A DNA stretch of 64,000 nucleotides from the NCBI GenBank assembly GCA_045651165.1, contig JAZRRX010000013.1:62001-126000 (forward strand), in the 5' to 3' direction. The notes beneath the pieces are model-generated. The model did not search any database and was not told the DNA's origin. It was given only the letters and a program-made list of their open reading frames with translations. The stretch's first letter is position 1; every line of letters starts with the position of its first letter. This stretch comes from RGIG4608 sp045651165 (GTDB lineage Bacteria; Bacillota; Clostridia; Oscillospirales; CAG-272). A program made the translations under genes and the position numbers. Positions 8,438 to 16,638 of this stretch are shown here, one piece after another.

Positions 8438-9355
8438 ATGGATCAGATTAAAAAGAATTTGCTTATGCAAGTTGCCGACCTTCATACAGTTCCCGAGGGG
8501 GCATATAATATCCGTGAAAACGGCTCTGCAGCGGGAAGAAAAACTACTGCGAATATCGACATCGTTTCTAAAACAGACAAGCCTGGCATTGATATTATTA
8601 TCAAGGCAGGAACTAAAAATGAAAGTGTGCATATCCCCGTAATCATTAGCGAAAGCGGACTTAAGGATATGGTTTATAACGATTTCTATATTGGTGAGGG
8701 TGCGGACGTAACAATTATCGCAGGCTGTGGCATTCACAACTGTGGTGATCAGGATTCTGCACACGATGGTATCCACTCATTCCATGTTGGCAAGGACGCG
8801 CGCGTTAGATACGTTGAGCGTCATTATGGTGAGGAAGAGGGAACTGGTGAAAACATTATGAACCCCACAACAATCATTGAAATTGATGAAGGTGGTTATC
8901 TCGAAATGGAAACCACACAAATCAAGGGAATTGATTCTACAATTAGAAATACAGAAGCAGTAGTTGGCAAGGGTGCAACACTCATCGTTAAAGAGAAGAT
9001 TATGACACACGGCAAGCAACATGCAGAAACTGTGTTCAACGTTGATTTGAATGGTGAGGGCTCAAGCACAAACGTAATTTCCCGTTCAGTTGCAAAGGAT
9101 AATTCAACACAGACTTTTCTTTCTAAAATCAACGGAAACGCAGAGTGCTATGGTCATACAGAATGTGATGCTATTATTATGGATAATGCATCAGTTCGCG
9201 CAATTCCCGAAATTACTGCAAATGATATTAATGCTTCTCTTATTCACGAGGCGGCAATCGGTAAGATTGCAGGTGAGCAGATTATTAAGCTTATGACCTT
9301 GGGACTTACTGAACAGGAAGCAGAAGAGCAGATAGTAAACGGATTTTTGAAATAA
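8438..9355 (+). CDS. SufB/SufD family scaffold protein, short form
   Basis: This 305-residue protein of the SufB/D beta-helix family is much shorter than standard SufB (about 465 residues). It has the C-terminal core pattern of the family (HSFHVGKDARVRYVERHYGEE, ARNxSxT-like KDNSTQTFLSKINGNAECYGHTECDAIIMD, and EAAIGKIAGEQI). With the adjacent SufC it forms a two-gene system of the kind described in anaerobes and archaea as minimal SUF-like. GGAGG precedes the ATG. It probably binds or assembles the nascent cluster with SufC in the cytosol. The cysteine source is not encoded here. Confidence 0.82.
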   Translation: MDQIKKNLLMQVADLHTVPEGAYNIRENGSAAGRKTTANIDIVSKTDKPGIDIIIKAGTKNESVHIPVIISESGLKDMVYNDFYIGEGADVTIIAGCGIHNCGDQDSAHDGIHSFHVGKDARVRYVERHYGEEEGTGENIMNPTTIIEIDEGGYLEMETTQIKGIDSTIRNTEAVVGKGATLIVKEKIMTHGKQHAETVFNVDLNGEGSSTNVISRSVAKDNSTQTFLSKINGNAECYGHTECDAIIMDNASVRAIPEITANDINASLIHEAAIGKIAGEQIIKLMTLGLTEQEAEEQIVNGFLK

Positions 9356-9369
9356 TTAAGGAGAAATAT

Positions 9370-10608
9370 ATGTCAAAACTCATAGGTAATGCAATAGTTG
9401 GACAAAGTGGTGGCCCTACCGCGGCAATAAATGCAACTTTAGCAGGCGTTGTTCGTGGTGTACTTGAAAATGTTCACGATGGTTCAATTAAGACACTTTA
9501 CGGAATGAAAAATGGTGTTGAAGGACTTCTCAAAGAGGATATTGTAAATCTTTCTGAATTCTTTGCAGAAACAGAAAAAATCGATATTCTTGAGCAAACT
9601 CCTGCAGCAGCCCTTGGTTCTTGCCGTAAAAAGCTCCCAAAAATTGATGAGGGCAAAGAAACCTATGAAAAATTGATTGAAATTTTCAAAAAATATGATA
9701 TAAGATATTTCTTCTATATCGGTGGCAATGACTCCATGGATACAGTTGCAAAGCTCTCTGAATACACAAAGAGCTGCGATTATGAAATGAGAGTTATCGG
9801 CGTGCCAAAAACTATTGATAATGACCTTGTTTGCACTGACCACACACCCGGTTTTGCTTCTGCTGCTAAATATATTGCAACTACAATGGCAGAAATCATT
9901 CGTGACTGTGCAGTTTATACTACGAAGGCGGTAACAGTAGTTGAAATTATGGGACGTGATGCAGGTTGGCTTACGGCCTCTGCCGGCATAGGAAAGGCAT
10001 TTGGTGGTGAAGTTGCAGACCTCATTTATCTTCCCGAAAAACCATTCAATAAAGACAAATTTTTCGAAGATTTGAGAGCAATTCTTGGAGTTAAACCCAA
10101 TGTTGTTGTTGCAGTTTCTGAAGGTATTCGTTTTGCAGACGGAACCTACGTTTGCGAGGGCTTTGGCATCGCATCAACCGACGTTTTTGGTCACAAACAG
10201 CTTTCTGGTACGGGTAAGGCACTTGAAGTGGCTATTAAGAATGAATTTGGTTGTAAGGTGCGTTCAATTGAGCTTAATCTTCCTCAAAGATGCGCTTCTC
10301 ATATCGCGTCAAAGACTGATATCGAAGAAAGCGTGCTTGTTGGTAAGAGCGCGGTTAAGGCTGCGAGCGAGGGAATTACTCGTCAGATGATGACAATCGA
10401 GAGAGTAAGTACCAATCCTTACACAGTTGAAATTTCACACCGTGACGTTAGTGAAATTGCAAACAAAGTTAAACACGTTAATGACGAATTTATAAATGAA
10501 AGAGGAAATTCCGTAACAAATGAGTGTGCAAAATATCTCTTGCCACTTATTCAAGGTGAACTTGATGTAAAATACGAAAACGGAATTCCCAAGCATATAA
10601 TAATATGA
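9370..10608 (+). CDS. pfp: Pyrophosphate-dependent 6-phosphofructokinase
   Basis: This 412-residue enzyme phosphorylates fructose 6-phosphate. The phosphate-donor loop reads GGNDS (118-122) with Asp where ATP enzymes have Gly, and the catalytic loop reads PKTIDND with Lys147; both residues are the established markers of PPi-dependent enzymes. The length also suits the longer PPi-type subfamily. It would make glycolysis reversible and ATP-sparing, as is common in anaerobes. AAGGAG precedes the ATG, and the gene overlaps the next by 4 bases. Confidence 0.9.
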   Translation: MSKLIGNAIVGQSGGPTAAINATLAGVVRGVLENVHDGSIKTLYGMKNGVEGLLKEDIVNLSEFFAETEKIDILEQTPAAALGSCRKKLPKIDEGKETYEKLIEIFKKYDIRYFFYIGGNDSMDTVAKLSEYTKSCDYEMRVIGVPKTIDNDLVCTDHTPGFASAAKYIATTMAEIIRDCAVYTTKAVTVVEIMGRDAGWLTASAGIGKAFGGEVADLIYLPEKPFNKDKFFEDLRAILGVKPNVVVAVSEGIRFADGTYVCEGFGIASTDVFGHKQLSGTGKALEVAIKNEFGCKVRSIELNLPQRCASHIASKTDIEESVLVGKSAVKAASEGITRQMMTIERVSTNPYTVEISHRDVSEIANKVKHVNDEFINERGNSVTNECAKYLLPLIQGELDVKYENGIPKHIII

Positions 10609-11570
10609 AAATTAAACAATCGCAGATAAACCCATTTGAAAATAGCGATAGCAATAAAAGATATTATACCTACGACTATTTTCTAAAGAAAACATATGGT
10701 GGCAAATGCGCAAAAATCCCGCTTGACGCGGGATTTTCCTGTCCTAATATGGATGGCAAATGTGGTCATGGTGGGTGTATATATTGTTCATCACGCGGAA
10801 GCGGAGATTTTGCAGAAAGTTCTGCTTTGTCGATAAAAGAGCAGTTTGAAATTACTCGACAAAAGCTCACTTCTAAATGGAGTACAGAGCGTACAATTCC
10901 ATATTTTCAAGCACGTACAAATACCTACGCACCACTTGACAAAATCAAAGAAAAATTTGAAGAAGCACTTGAGTGCGATGGCGTTGTTGCGATGAACGTG
11001 GCAACAAGAGCCGACTGCTTACCAGACGATGTTGTTGAGTATTTAGCCGAGCTTGGAAATCGTGTTGATTTAACTGTTGAACTTGGACTTCAAACCATTC
11101 ACGATGATATCGCAGACCTTATAAATCGAGGTCATACATACGAGCAATTTGTAAAAGGCTTTGAAAAATTACGCAAAGCAAATCCCAAAATTCGCATCTG
11201 TGTGCACATCATTTTTGGACTTCCGAATGAAGATAATGAAATGATGATGCAAACTGCCAAGGTGGTGGGCGCACTCCGTCCTGATATGATAAAAATACAC
11301 CTTTTGCACGTAATAAAGGAAACTGTACTTGCAAAGTGGTATGAAAGTGGGGAATATACTCCACTTGAGAGAGAACGCTATATCGAGCTTGTTGCGTATG
11401 CTTTGCAGTATTTTCATAAGGATACCGTTATCGCTCGCCTCACAGGTGATGGTGTTGCCGAGGACTTGCTCGCGCCCGAATGGTCGCGCAAAAAGACAAC
11501 GGTTATCAACGATATCGATAAATACCTTTTTACCCACAATATGTGGCAAGGGAAATTATTTAATACTTGA
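10605..11570 (+). CDS. Radical SAM protein, TIGR01212/YhcC family
   Basis: This 321-residue protein has a radical SAM cluster motif near its N-terminus with Cys46, Cys58 and Cys61 (Cx11CxxC spacing as in the YhcC family) and an extra Cys53. The segment CPNMDGKCGHGGC is the family signature, and conserved stretches TNTYAPLDKIKEKFEEAL and LGLQTIHDDIADLINRGH follow. The function of the family is not established. It starts within the stop of the PFK gene (ATGA overlap), so the two are coupled. Its stop codon overlaps the -35 box of the thiT riboswitch. Confidence 0.88.
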   Translation: MKIKQSQINPFENSDSNKRYYTYDYFLKKTYGGKCAKIPLDAGFSCPNMDGKCGHGGCIYCSSRGSGDFAESSALSIKEQFEITRQKLTSKWSTERTIPYFQARTNTYAPLDKIKEKFEEALECDGVVAMNVATRADCLPDDVVEYLAELGNRVDLTVELGLQTIHDDIADLINRGHTYEQFVKGFEKLRKANPKIRICVHIIFGLPNEDNEMMMQTAKVVGALRPDMIKIHLLHVIKETVLAKWYESGEYTPLERERYIELVAYALQYFHKDTVIARLTGDGVAEDLLAPEWSRKKTTVINDIDKYLFTHNMWQGKLFNT

Positions 11571-11595
11571 CAACCTATCAAAGATGTGCTAAAAT
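11567..11595 (+). promoter_or_regulatory. Promoter of the TPP-thiT unit
   Basis: TTGACA (11567-11572) and TAAAAT (11590-11595) are separated by 17 bases. The -35 box overlaps the stop codon of the preceding gene. Confidence 0.8.
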
Positions 11596-11602
11596 ATATT
11601 TA

Positions 11603-11705
11603 CAACCACATAAAGTCAGGGGTGCTTATTGCTGAGATGGCATTTTAAAAATGCTGAACCCTTAAACCTGATACGGATAATGCCGGCGTAGGTAGTACTT
11701 GGGAG
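11603..11705 (+). promoter_or_regulatory. TPP riboswitch
   Basis: The THI-box hallmarks appear in order: CAGGGGTGC (about 11617), GCTGAGATGG, ACCCTTAAACCTGAT and GGATAATGCCGGCGTAGG. It stands directly before a thiamine transporter gene. Thiamine pyrophosphate binding should lower thiT expression by favouring the terminator at 11725-11760. Confidence 0.95.
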
Positions 11706-11724
11706 AAAACTCTCTAAAAATTAC

Positions 11725-11760
11725 AACCACACGGGCTTTCGTGTGGTTGATTTTATTTTA
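11725..11760 (+). terminator. Riboswitch-controlled terminator before thiT
   Basis: The stem AACCACAC/GTGTGGTT is followed by a T-rich tail. The eight bases CAACCACA also occur at 11603-11610, at the 5' edge of the riboswitch, and can pair with the terminator's 3' arm as an antiterminator. Confidence 0.88.
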
Positions 11761-11773
11761 GGAGGTGTTTTCT

Positions 11774-12433
11774 ATGAAAGAAAACAAAAAAAGAACTGAG
11801 GCTATTACCCTCAGTGCCATTATGATTGCTTTTGCAATCTCAATTTCCGCAATTTGCGCGGTGATGCCATTTCTTAATCTTCCATTCGGTGGAGGATTTA
11901 CAATCGCGAGTATGTTACCTATAATTTTGATTGCCTATATGTACGGCACAAAATGGGGAATACTCACATCCTTTGTTTATTCAGTTTTGCAAATGCTTTT
12001 GGGATTTAACACAGTAAGTGCATTCTTTTTGCCAGGAGATAGCCAAATGCTTTGGTGGAAAGCTGTTTTAGTGGTTTTTATCGACTACGTTATTGCATAC
12101 ACTGTTCTTGGCTTTGGTGGAGTCTTCAGAAAGAAATATGAAACAAGAAAAGCACTTGTTTTGGGCTCAATTTTTGCCGTTTCATTAAGATATGTAGCAC
12201 ACATCATTTCGGGTGCGATTTTCTTTGGAACTTGGGCAGAATGGTTCTTTACACAGGAAGGCTTTCCTGTATGGGGGACGAAAATTGTTGAAACATTCTC
12301 TGGTACATCTCTTGCAGTTATCTATTCTGTAATATACAATGGAATGTATATGATTCCCGAAATCATCATTACCGCTATAGTTGCTTGTTTAGTAGTTCGA
12401 ATTCCTCAAATCAAGATGAGAGACGAAATATAA
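11774..12433 (+). CDS. thiT: Energy-coupled thiamine transporter substrate subunit
   Basis: ThiT is the thiamine-binding S component of an ECF transporter. The 219-residue protein has about six hydrophobic segments and an N-terminal AITLSAIMIAFAIS stretch typical of ECF S components. Its position behind a TPP riboswitch supports thiamine as ligand. The energising EcfAA'T module is not in this window. GGAGG at 11761-11765 with 8-base spacing selects the ATG at 11774 over an in-frame GTG at 11765. Confidence 0.92.
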   Translation: MKENKKRTEAITLSAIMIAFAISISAICAVMPFLNLPFGGGFTIASMLPIILIAYMYGTKWGILTSFVYSVLQMLLGFNTVSAFFLPGDSQMLWWKAVLVVFIDYVIAYTVLGFGGVFRKKYETRKALVLGSIFAVSLRYVAHIISGAIFFGTWAEWFFTQEGFPVWGTKIVETFSGTSLAVIYSVIYNGMYMIPEIIITAIVACLVVRIPQIKMRDEI

Positions 12434-12439
12434 AAGCTC

Positions 12440-12468
12440 TTGACTTTTTTTGATTTTTATATTATAAT
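12440..12468 (+). promoter_or_regulatory. Promoter of RNase P RNA
   Basis: TTGACT (12440-12445) and TATAAT (12463-12468) are separated by 17 bases. Initiation would fall at about 12475, exactly at the predicted 5' end of the RNA. Confidence 0.87.
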
Positions 12469-12475
12469 ACAATCC

Positions 12476-12829
12476 GTAACCGCGCCGAACGGTCGCGCGA
12501 TATGTTGCCGAAAGGTGTTATCGCGAGGAAAGTCCGGGCTTCACAGGGCAGAGTAGCTGATAACGTCAGCCGCAGGCGACTGCCGGGAAAGTGCAACAGA
12601 AATAGACCGCCTCTTTTTGAGGTAAGGATGGAAAGGCGAGGTAAGAGCTCACCCGTTTCTATGGTAACATAGATCCGCTGTAAACCCTACTTGAAGCAAC
12701 ACCGTACGCAGATGTCGGCCCGACACATATCTGCTAGGTGGCACGAGGGAAACCTCGAAGCTTGTTGGTGACAACAAGCGAAGATAGATGACCGTTTAAG
12801 ACAGAACCCGGCTTATAGACGCGATTACA
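12476..12829 (+). ncRNA. rnpB: RNase P RNA, class A
   Basis: This is the catalytic RNA that trims tRNA 5' leaders. Conserved blocks are visible in order: GAGGAAAGTCCGGGCTTCACAGGGCAG, GTGCAACAGAAA with the following P-stem, GGTAAGAGCTCACC, GATGACCGT, and ACAGAACCCGGCTTAT near the 3' end. The ends pair as P1 (GTAACCGCG with CGCGATTAC, one mismatch). The order of conserved blocks matches the ancestral class A RNA rather than the Bacillus class B. A strong terminator follows. Confidence 0.96.
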
Positions 12830-12832
12830 TTT

Positions 12833-12864
12833 AAAAAAGTCCTCTCAAACGAGAGGACTTTTTT
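12833..12864. terminator. Bidirectional terminator between rnpB and the FkbM gene
   Basis: The stem AAGTCCTCTC/GAGAGGACTT is flanked by an A-run on one side and a T-run on the other, and sits between convergent transcription units. Confidence 0.9.
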
Positions 12865-12865
12865 G

Positions 12866-13951
12866 TTATTCTTTTATCGCATATAAATTCAAGTCCCATG
12901 CGGGAATGTAGGGAAATCTGCGAAGATAAAGCGAATATTCAGGGTTTAATTTCTTAACTAATTCTGGCAAAGCAAACAAGTCCTCACTTCTGTGATAGAG
13001 AGAAACAAGGAGTTTAGGCGCGTGCATTTGAATTGTGTTTTTTGAACCTAAAAGCGCCTCTTTTTCCGAGCCCTCAACGTCATATTTTATGTAGTCCACT
13101 TGCTCACTGCCGAGCACCTCGTCCACTGAAATAACGTTGACTTCTTTGATTTTTGAAACGATGTTGCCCTTTGAAACAATACCAGCATTCCGGTTGCCAC
13201 TCGCGTCAAAAAGTAGGGTGGTTTGTTCATTCCAAGCACCTGCATTAATGCATTGAATATCAATGTTATCAACGGTTTGAGCGTATTCATTGAGCTTTCT
13301 AAAATTTCGTGCATCGGGTTCAAGCGCAATCGCGGTTTTCAAATTTTGGTTGAACTGAAGCATCTCTCTTATTGTATCTCCGTTATACGCACCGAGGTCC
13401 ATATATCTGCTTATGTTCTTACAATCGAGAAGATTATGATAAACATCTGCTTTGTCACTCTCGCTATCCCAAAGATAACGAATATCTCCACTTAATTTAT
13501 AAGAAATCACATTTTCAAAAATTCTTTTCGATTCGTCATCTGCAAGAAGCTCATAAACTTTTTCAAATCTTGCACGATTTTCTTCAAAAAATTCAATTGT
13601 GAAAAGTGTTTCACCAAAAACAGGTACGTCGGGAGCGTATAACTCAAACTCATCCCCTACTTTTTTAAAAAGTGCCATAACTTCGGGGAGAGAAGAAGCA
13701 AACGATAACAATACGATGGGATTTTGCCCGTCGTATTTTTCTTTCATAGCGGAATATGAAATTACAGTTTTGCCGTGGAACGCGTGCCCACGCACAAAGC
13801 CGTCACTTGCAAAGAAATCGGAAATTTCAATTCCGTATTTGTTGCAAACGGCAATAATCTTGTCTGCACCATTGCCCATTCCGTACATAACGATTGGACG
13901 ACCACTGACTGCAAGATAGTGCCATAAATCAGTTTTTATATTAATATTCAT
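12866..13951 (-). CDS. FkbM family methyltransferase with extra N-terminal domain
   Basis: The protein has 361 residues. The C-terminal half is an FkbM-type SAM methyltransferase: YMDLGAYNGDTIRE matches the SAM-binding motif I, and ALEPDARNFRKL, INAGAW and DYIKYDVEGSEKEAL follow in family order. The N-terminal part (about 15-110) contains VMYGMGNGADKI and IVLLSF and resembles a nucleotide-binding Rossmann-like domain seen in some sugar-modifying proteins. The substrate is unknown, possibly a glycan. GGAGATATAT fits the ATG at 13951; a TTG 12 bases upstream is the alternative. No sugar genes lie nearby. Confidence 0.82.
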   Translation of the reverse strand: MNINIKTDLWHYLAVSGRPIVMYGMGNGADKIIAVCNKYGIEISDFFASDGFVRGHAFHGKTVISYSAMKEKYDGQNPIVLLSFASSLPEVMALFKKVGDEFELYAPDVPVFGETLFTIEFFEENRARFEKVYELLADDESKRIFENVISYKLSGDIRYLWDSESDKADVYHNLLDCKNISRYMDLGAYNGDTIREMLQFNQNLKTAIALEPDARNFRKLNEYAQTVDNIDIQCINAGAWNEQTTLLFDASGNRNAGIVSKGNIVSKIKEVNVISVDEVLGSEQVDYIKYDVEGSEKEALLGSKNTIQMHAPKLLVSLYHRSEDLFALPELVKKLNPEYSLYLRRFPYIPAWDLNLYAIKE

Positions 13952-14026
13952 ATATATCTCCAATAATTTGTTAATAAGATTATACCATAAATGAGAATAT
14001 ATTTCAAGTGTAAATTATATGTTCAA

Positions 14027-14252
14027 ATTTTGATTTGTAGGGGAGATTATATTTTCGTGCGAGATCCTTCGGTCGTTGCGCCTGACACCTTTAGGTGTCA
14101 TTCTCGAGCGTAATAATCTTTTGCGTCCGTCACTTCGTTCCGAGATCCTTCGCTCCGCTCGAGGATGACGCAAAAGATTATAGCGAAGAATCTCGGCGCA
14201 ACTTCCCTCAAGGATGACGCGCAATATAACTCCCCGATAAATCCCAATTTAT
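14027..14252. repeat. Dispersed palindromic element, copy 1
   Basis: This non-coding block has nested inverted repeats: GGGGAGATTATATT (14040) against AATATAACTCCCC (14223), and ATAATCTTTTGCGTC (about 14110) against GACGCAAAAGATTAT (about 14166). It carries motifs such as GAGGATGACG. Its outer ends, AAATTTTGATTTGT and CGATAAATCCCAATTTAT, are themselves roughly inverted and recur in the 42.7-43.1 kb element. It has no coding capacity, so it looks like a MITE-like or extragenic palindromic repeat. Confidence 0.7.
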
Positions 14253-14307
14253 ATTTGAATAAAACGGTTATATTTTTCATAAACTAAACAAAAACGGAGT
14301 TTTGTTT

Positions 14308-15048
14308 ATGAAAAGTCAAAGAAAGAAATATGCCACATCATTCGCGTTGGGATTTTCAATATTTTGCATAATTTCAGCGCTTATTTCACTTATTTTGATA
14401 ATTCCAATGATAAACTTCTCATTTCCTTTGCCGAGCAATAGCGTGGTGGCTAATAGTAATATCACAATTGTCCTCGATGCAGGGCACGGAGGTGAAGACG
14501 GAGGTGCGCAGGGCAACGGTCTTATCGAAAAGGATTTGAATCTTGACATTACCCTGCGTGTAGCTTCCCTTTTGCGTGAGCAAGGAGTAAATGTTGTTTT
14601 AACGCGCGATTCGGACGTTCTCTTGTACGATAAAAACTCCGATTACGAGGGCAAAAAGAAATATCAAGACGTGCGCAAGCGCCTTGAAATTGCCCAAAGC
14701 CAAGAAAATCCAGTGCTTGTGAGCATTCATATGAATTCTTTTGCCCAAACAAAATATTCGGGGCTTCAAGTGTGGTATGGAAAAAATGATGCGCGCTCAA
14801 AAATTTTGGCAAATTCCATTCAATCGAATACTAAAATTTCTTTGCAACCCAACAACAAAAGAGTAACAAAACAAGCCACGAGCTCAATCTTTCTTTTGCA
14901 CAACGCTACCTTCCCCTCCGTGCTCATTGAGTGCGGATTTCTCTCCAATCCAGACGAGGCACGCTCTTTAGGTGATGCCGATTACCGACAAAAGCTCGCA
15001 AATGTGATTTTCAAGTCGATTATAGACTATATTTCGCAGAATAATACT
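14308..15048 (+). CDS. N-acetylmuramoyl-L-alanine amidase, CwlD-like
   Basis: This Amidase_3 enzyme cleaves the bond between N-acetylmuramic acid and L-Ala in peptidoglycan. An N-terminal membrane anchor (about 10-40) is followed directly by the catalytic domain: His60 in DAGHGGEDGG, Glu74 in LIEKDLNLD, His141 in SIHMNSF and Glu208 in IECGFLSNPDEA, the expected zinc ligands and catalytic Glu. The size (247 residues, single domain plus anchor) resembles CwlD, which makes muramic lactam in spore cortex; a vegetative role is equally possible. ACGGAG precedes the ATG at 14308, so an upstream TTG at 14302 is rejected. Confidence 0.85.
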
Positions 15049-15109
15049 TGATTTTTTGCGAAGTTTTCTTTATAATATAGGTATATCCATAAAAAGGACG
15101 GAAAAGAAA

Positions 15110-16495
15110 ATGAAAGGTTTAAAAACTGTTTATATATGCTCGGAATGTGGTTGCATCTCTCCAAAATGGCTTGGAAAATGCAGTCAATGTGGTGCGTGGA
15201 ACTCTCTCGTTGAGGACGTTATCTCCACCACTCCTGAAAAGCCAAGTGAAATAAAACACAAAACTCTCACAAGCGGAAAAGACAATCTTGCTTTGCGCTT
15301 CGATGAGACAGAGCTTCCCGATTACATAAGAAGCAACACCCGTCTTTCAGAGCTTGACAGAGTACTCGGTGGCGGACTTGTGCACGGCTCGGTGGTGCTC
15401 CTTGCAGGCGAGCCGGGTATTGGTAAGTCCACCTTACTTATGCAAATTTCCGATGCTCTTGGTGAACAAAAGAAGGTTTTATACATTTCGGGTGAAGAAT
15501 CCACAGATCAGCTCAAATTAAGAGCACAACGACTTGGCATCGTGGGTAATAATCTCTATATTCTCACCGAAACAGAACTTGAAAAAACTATAGTTCAAAT
15601 TGAAAAGGTAAAGCCCGATGTTATCATTGTTGACTCAATTCAAACCATGTACAGCGACAAGATTTCAAGTGCACCAGGTACTATTACACAGATAAAAGAA
15701 TGTACTCTTGCATTTATTACAAAGGCAAAAAATGACGGCATCTCCGTTATTTTGGTAGGACACGTTAACAAAGAGGGCTCAATCGCAGGTCCTAAAATTC
15801 TTGAGCATATGGTTGACGCAGTTCTCTATTTTGAGGGTGACCGTCAACATTCATATAGAATTATTCGTGCGATGAAAAACCGTTATGGCTCAACAAACGA
15901 GATTGGCGTTTTTGAAATGGGTGATACAGGGCTTATTGAGGTTTGCAACCCCTCCGAAATGCTCCTTGCCGACCGTCCAAAGAATGCATCTGGCAACTGT
16001 GCGCTTTGTACTATCGAAGGCACTCGTCCCCTTATTGCAGAGGTTCAGGCACTCGTTTCTCCAACAGTTTTCCCTGCCCCCAGAAGAACGTCAAACGGAA
16101 TTGACTACAATCGCTTAAATCTCATTCTTGCCGTTCTTGAAAAGCGCCTCAATATGCGTTTTTCGGCAAATGATGCTTATATTAACGTTATCGGTGGACT
16201 TCACATCGACGAGCCCGCAAGCGACTTGGCAGTTGCTATGGCGCTTATATCATCACTTCGAGATAAAGTTGTACCGGATGACCTCATCGCCATCGGAGAG
16301 CTTGGACTTTCGGGAGAGGTGAGAGCCGTTTCAAATCTTGAGCAAAGAGTTAAAGAAGCAGCGCGCCTTGGTTTTACAAAGGCGGCAGTTCCCCATCGCA
16401 ACCTCGAAAAGCGTAAGATTGAATGTGGAATTGAGCTTATCCCCATAAAGTCGATTTATGATACGCTTAAACTACTTACAGAGCCAAAGGAATAA
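15110..16495 (+). CDS. radA: DNA repair protein RadA
   Basis: RadA is a RecA-like ATPase that promotes branch migration in recombinational repair. The 461-residue protein shows the N-terminal zinc finger (Cys10, Cys13, Cys24, Cys27), Walker A GEPGIGKST, the RadA-specific KNRYG motif (MKNRYGSTNEIGVFEM) and a C-terminal Lon-like domain (GGLHIDEPASDLAVAMALISS). The frame is open upstream, but the zinc finger begins right after the ATG at 15110, which follows an AAGGACGG ribosome binding site. It follows the amidase gene by about 60 bases. Confidence 0.95.
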   Translation: MKGLKTVYICSECGCISPKWLGKCSQCGAWNSLVEDVISTTPEKPSEIKHKTLTSGKDNLALRFDETELPDYIRSNTRLSELDRVLGGGLVHGSVVLLAGEPGIGKSTLLMQISDALGEQKKVLYISGEESTDQLKLRAQRLGIVGNNLYILTETELEKTIVQIEKVKPDVIIVDSIQTMYSDKISSAPGTITQIKECTLAFITKAKNDGISVILVGHVNKEGSIAGPKILEHMVDAVLYFEGDRQHSYRIIRAMKNRYGSTNEIGVFEMGDTGLIEVCNPSEMLLADRPKNASGNCALCTIEGTRPLIAEVQALVSPTVFPAPRRTSNGIDYNRLNLILAVLEKRLNMRFSANDAYINVIGGLHIDEPASDLAVAMALISSLRDKVVPDDLIAIGELGLSGEVRAVSNLEQRVKEAARLGFTKAAVPHRNLEKRKIECGIELIPIKSIYDTLKLLTEPKE

Positions 16496-16500
16496 TTTTA

Positions 16501-16529
16501 TTGACAATTTATTATTTCTATGCTACAAT
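16501..16529 (+). promoter_or_regulatory. Promoter of small RNA / leader
   Basis: TTGACA (16501-16506) and TACAAT (16524-16529) are separated by 17 bases. The promoter begins 6 bases after the radA stop codon. Confidence 0.8.
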
Positions 16530-16535
16530 AATAGT

Positions 16536-16616
16536 AGAAAAATAATGGACACTCAAAAGTGCCCGATAAAAATAACGCAGAGTCGGGCAGATGTGCCTTG
16601 CTCTGCGTTTTTTTGC
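16536..16616 (+). ncRNA. Unassigned structured small RNA or attenuator leader
   Basis: Transcription from the promoter at 16501 would give an RNA of about 80 bases. It can form a GGACACT/AGTGCCC hairpin, an alternative GCCCGA (about 16561) / TCGGGC (about 16583) pairing, and a terminator AACGCAGAG/CTCTGCGTT with seven Ts. The second pairing would disrupt both the first hairpin and the terminator, as in a switch. The next gene begins 23 bases later. It matches no riboswitch class known to me. Confidence 0.5.
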
Positions 16617-16638
16617 TTTTAGTAAAGGAGGAAATACA

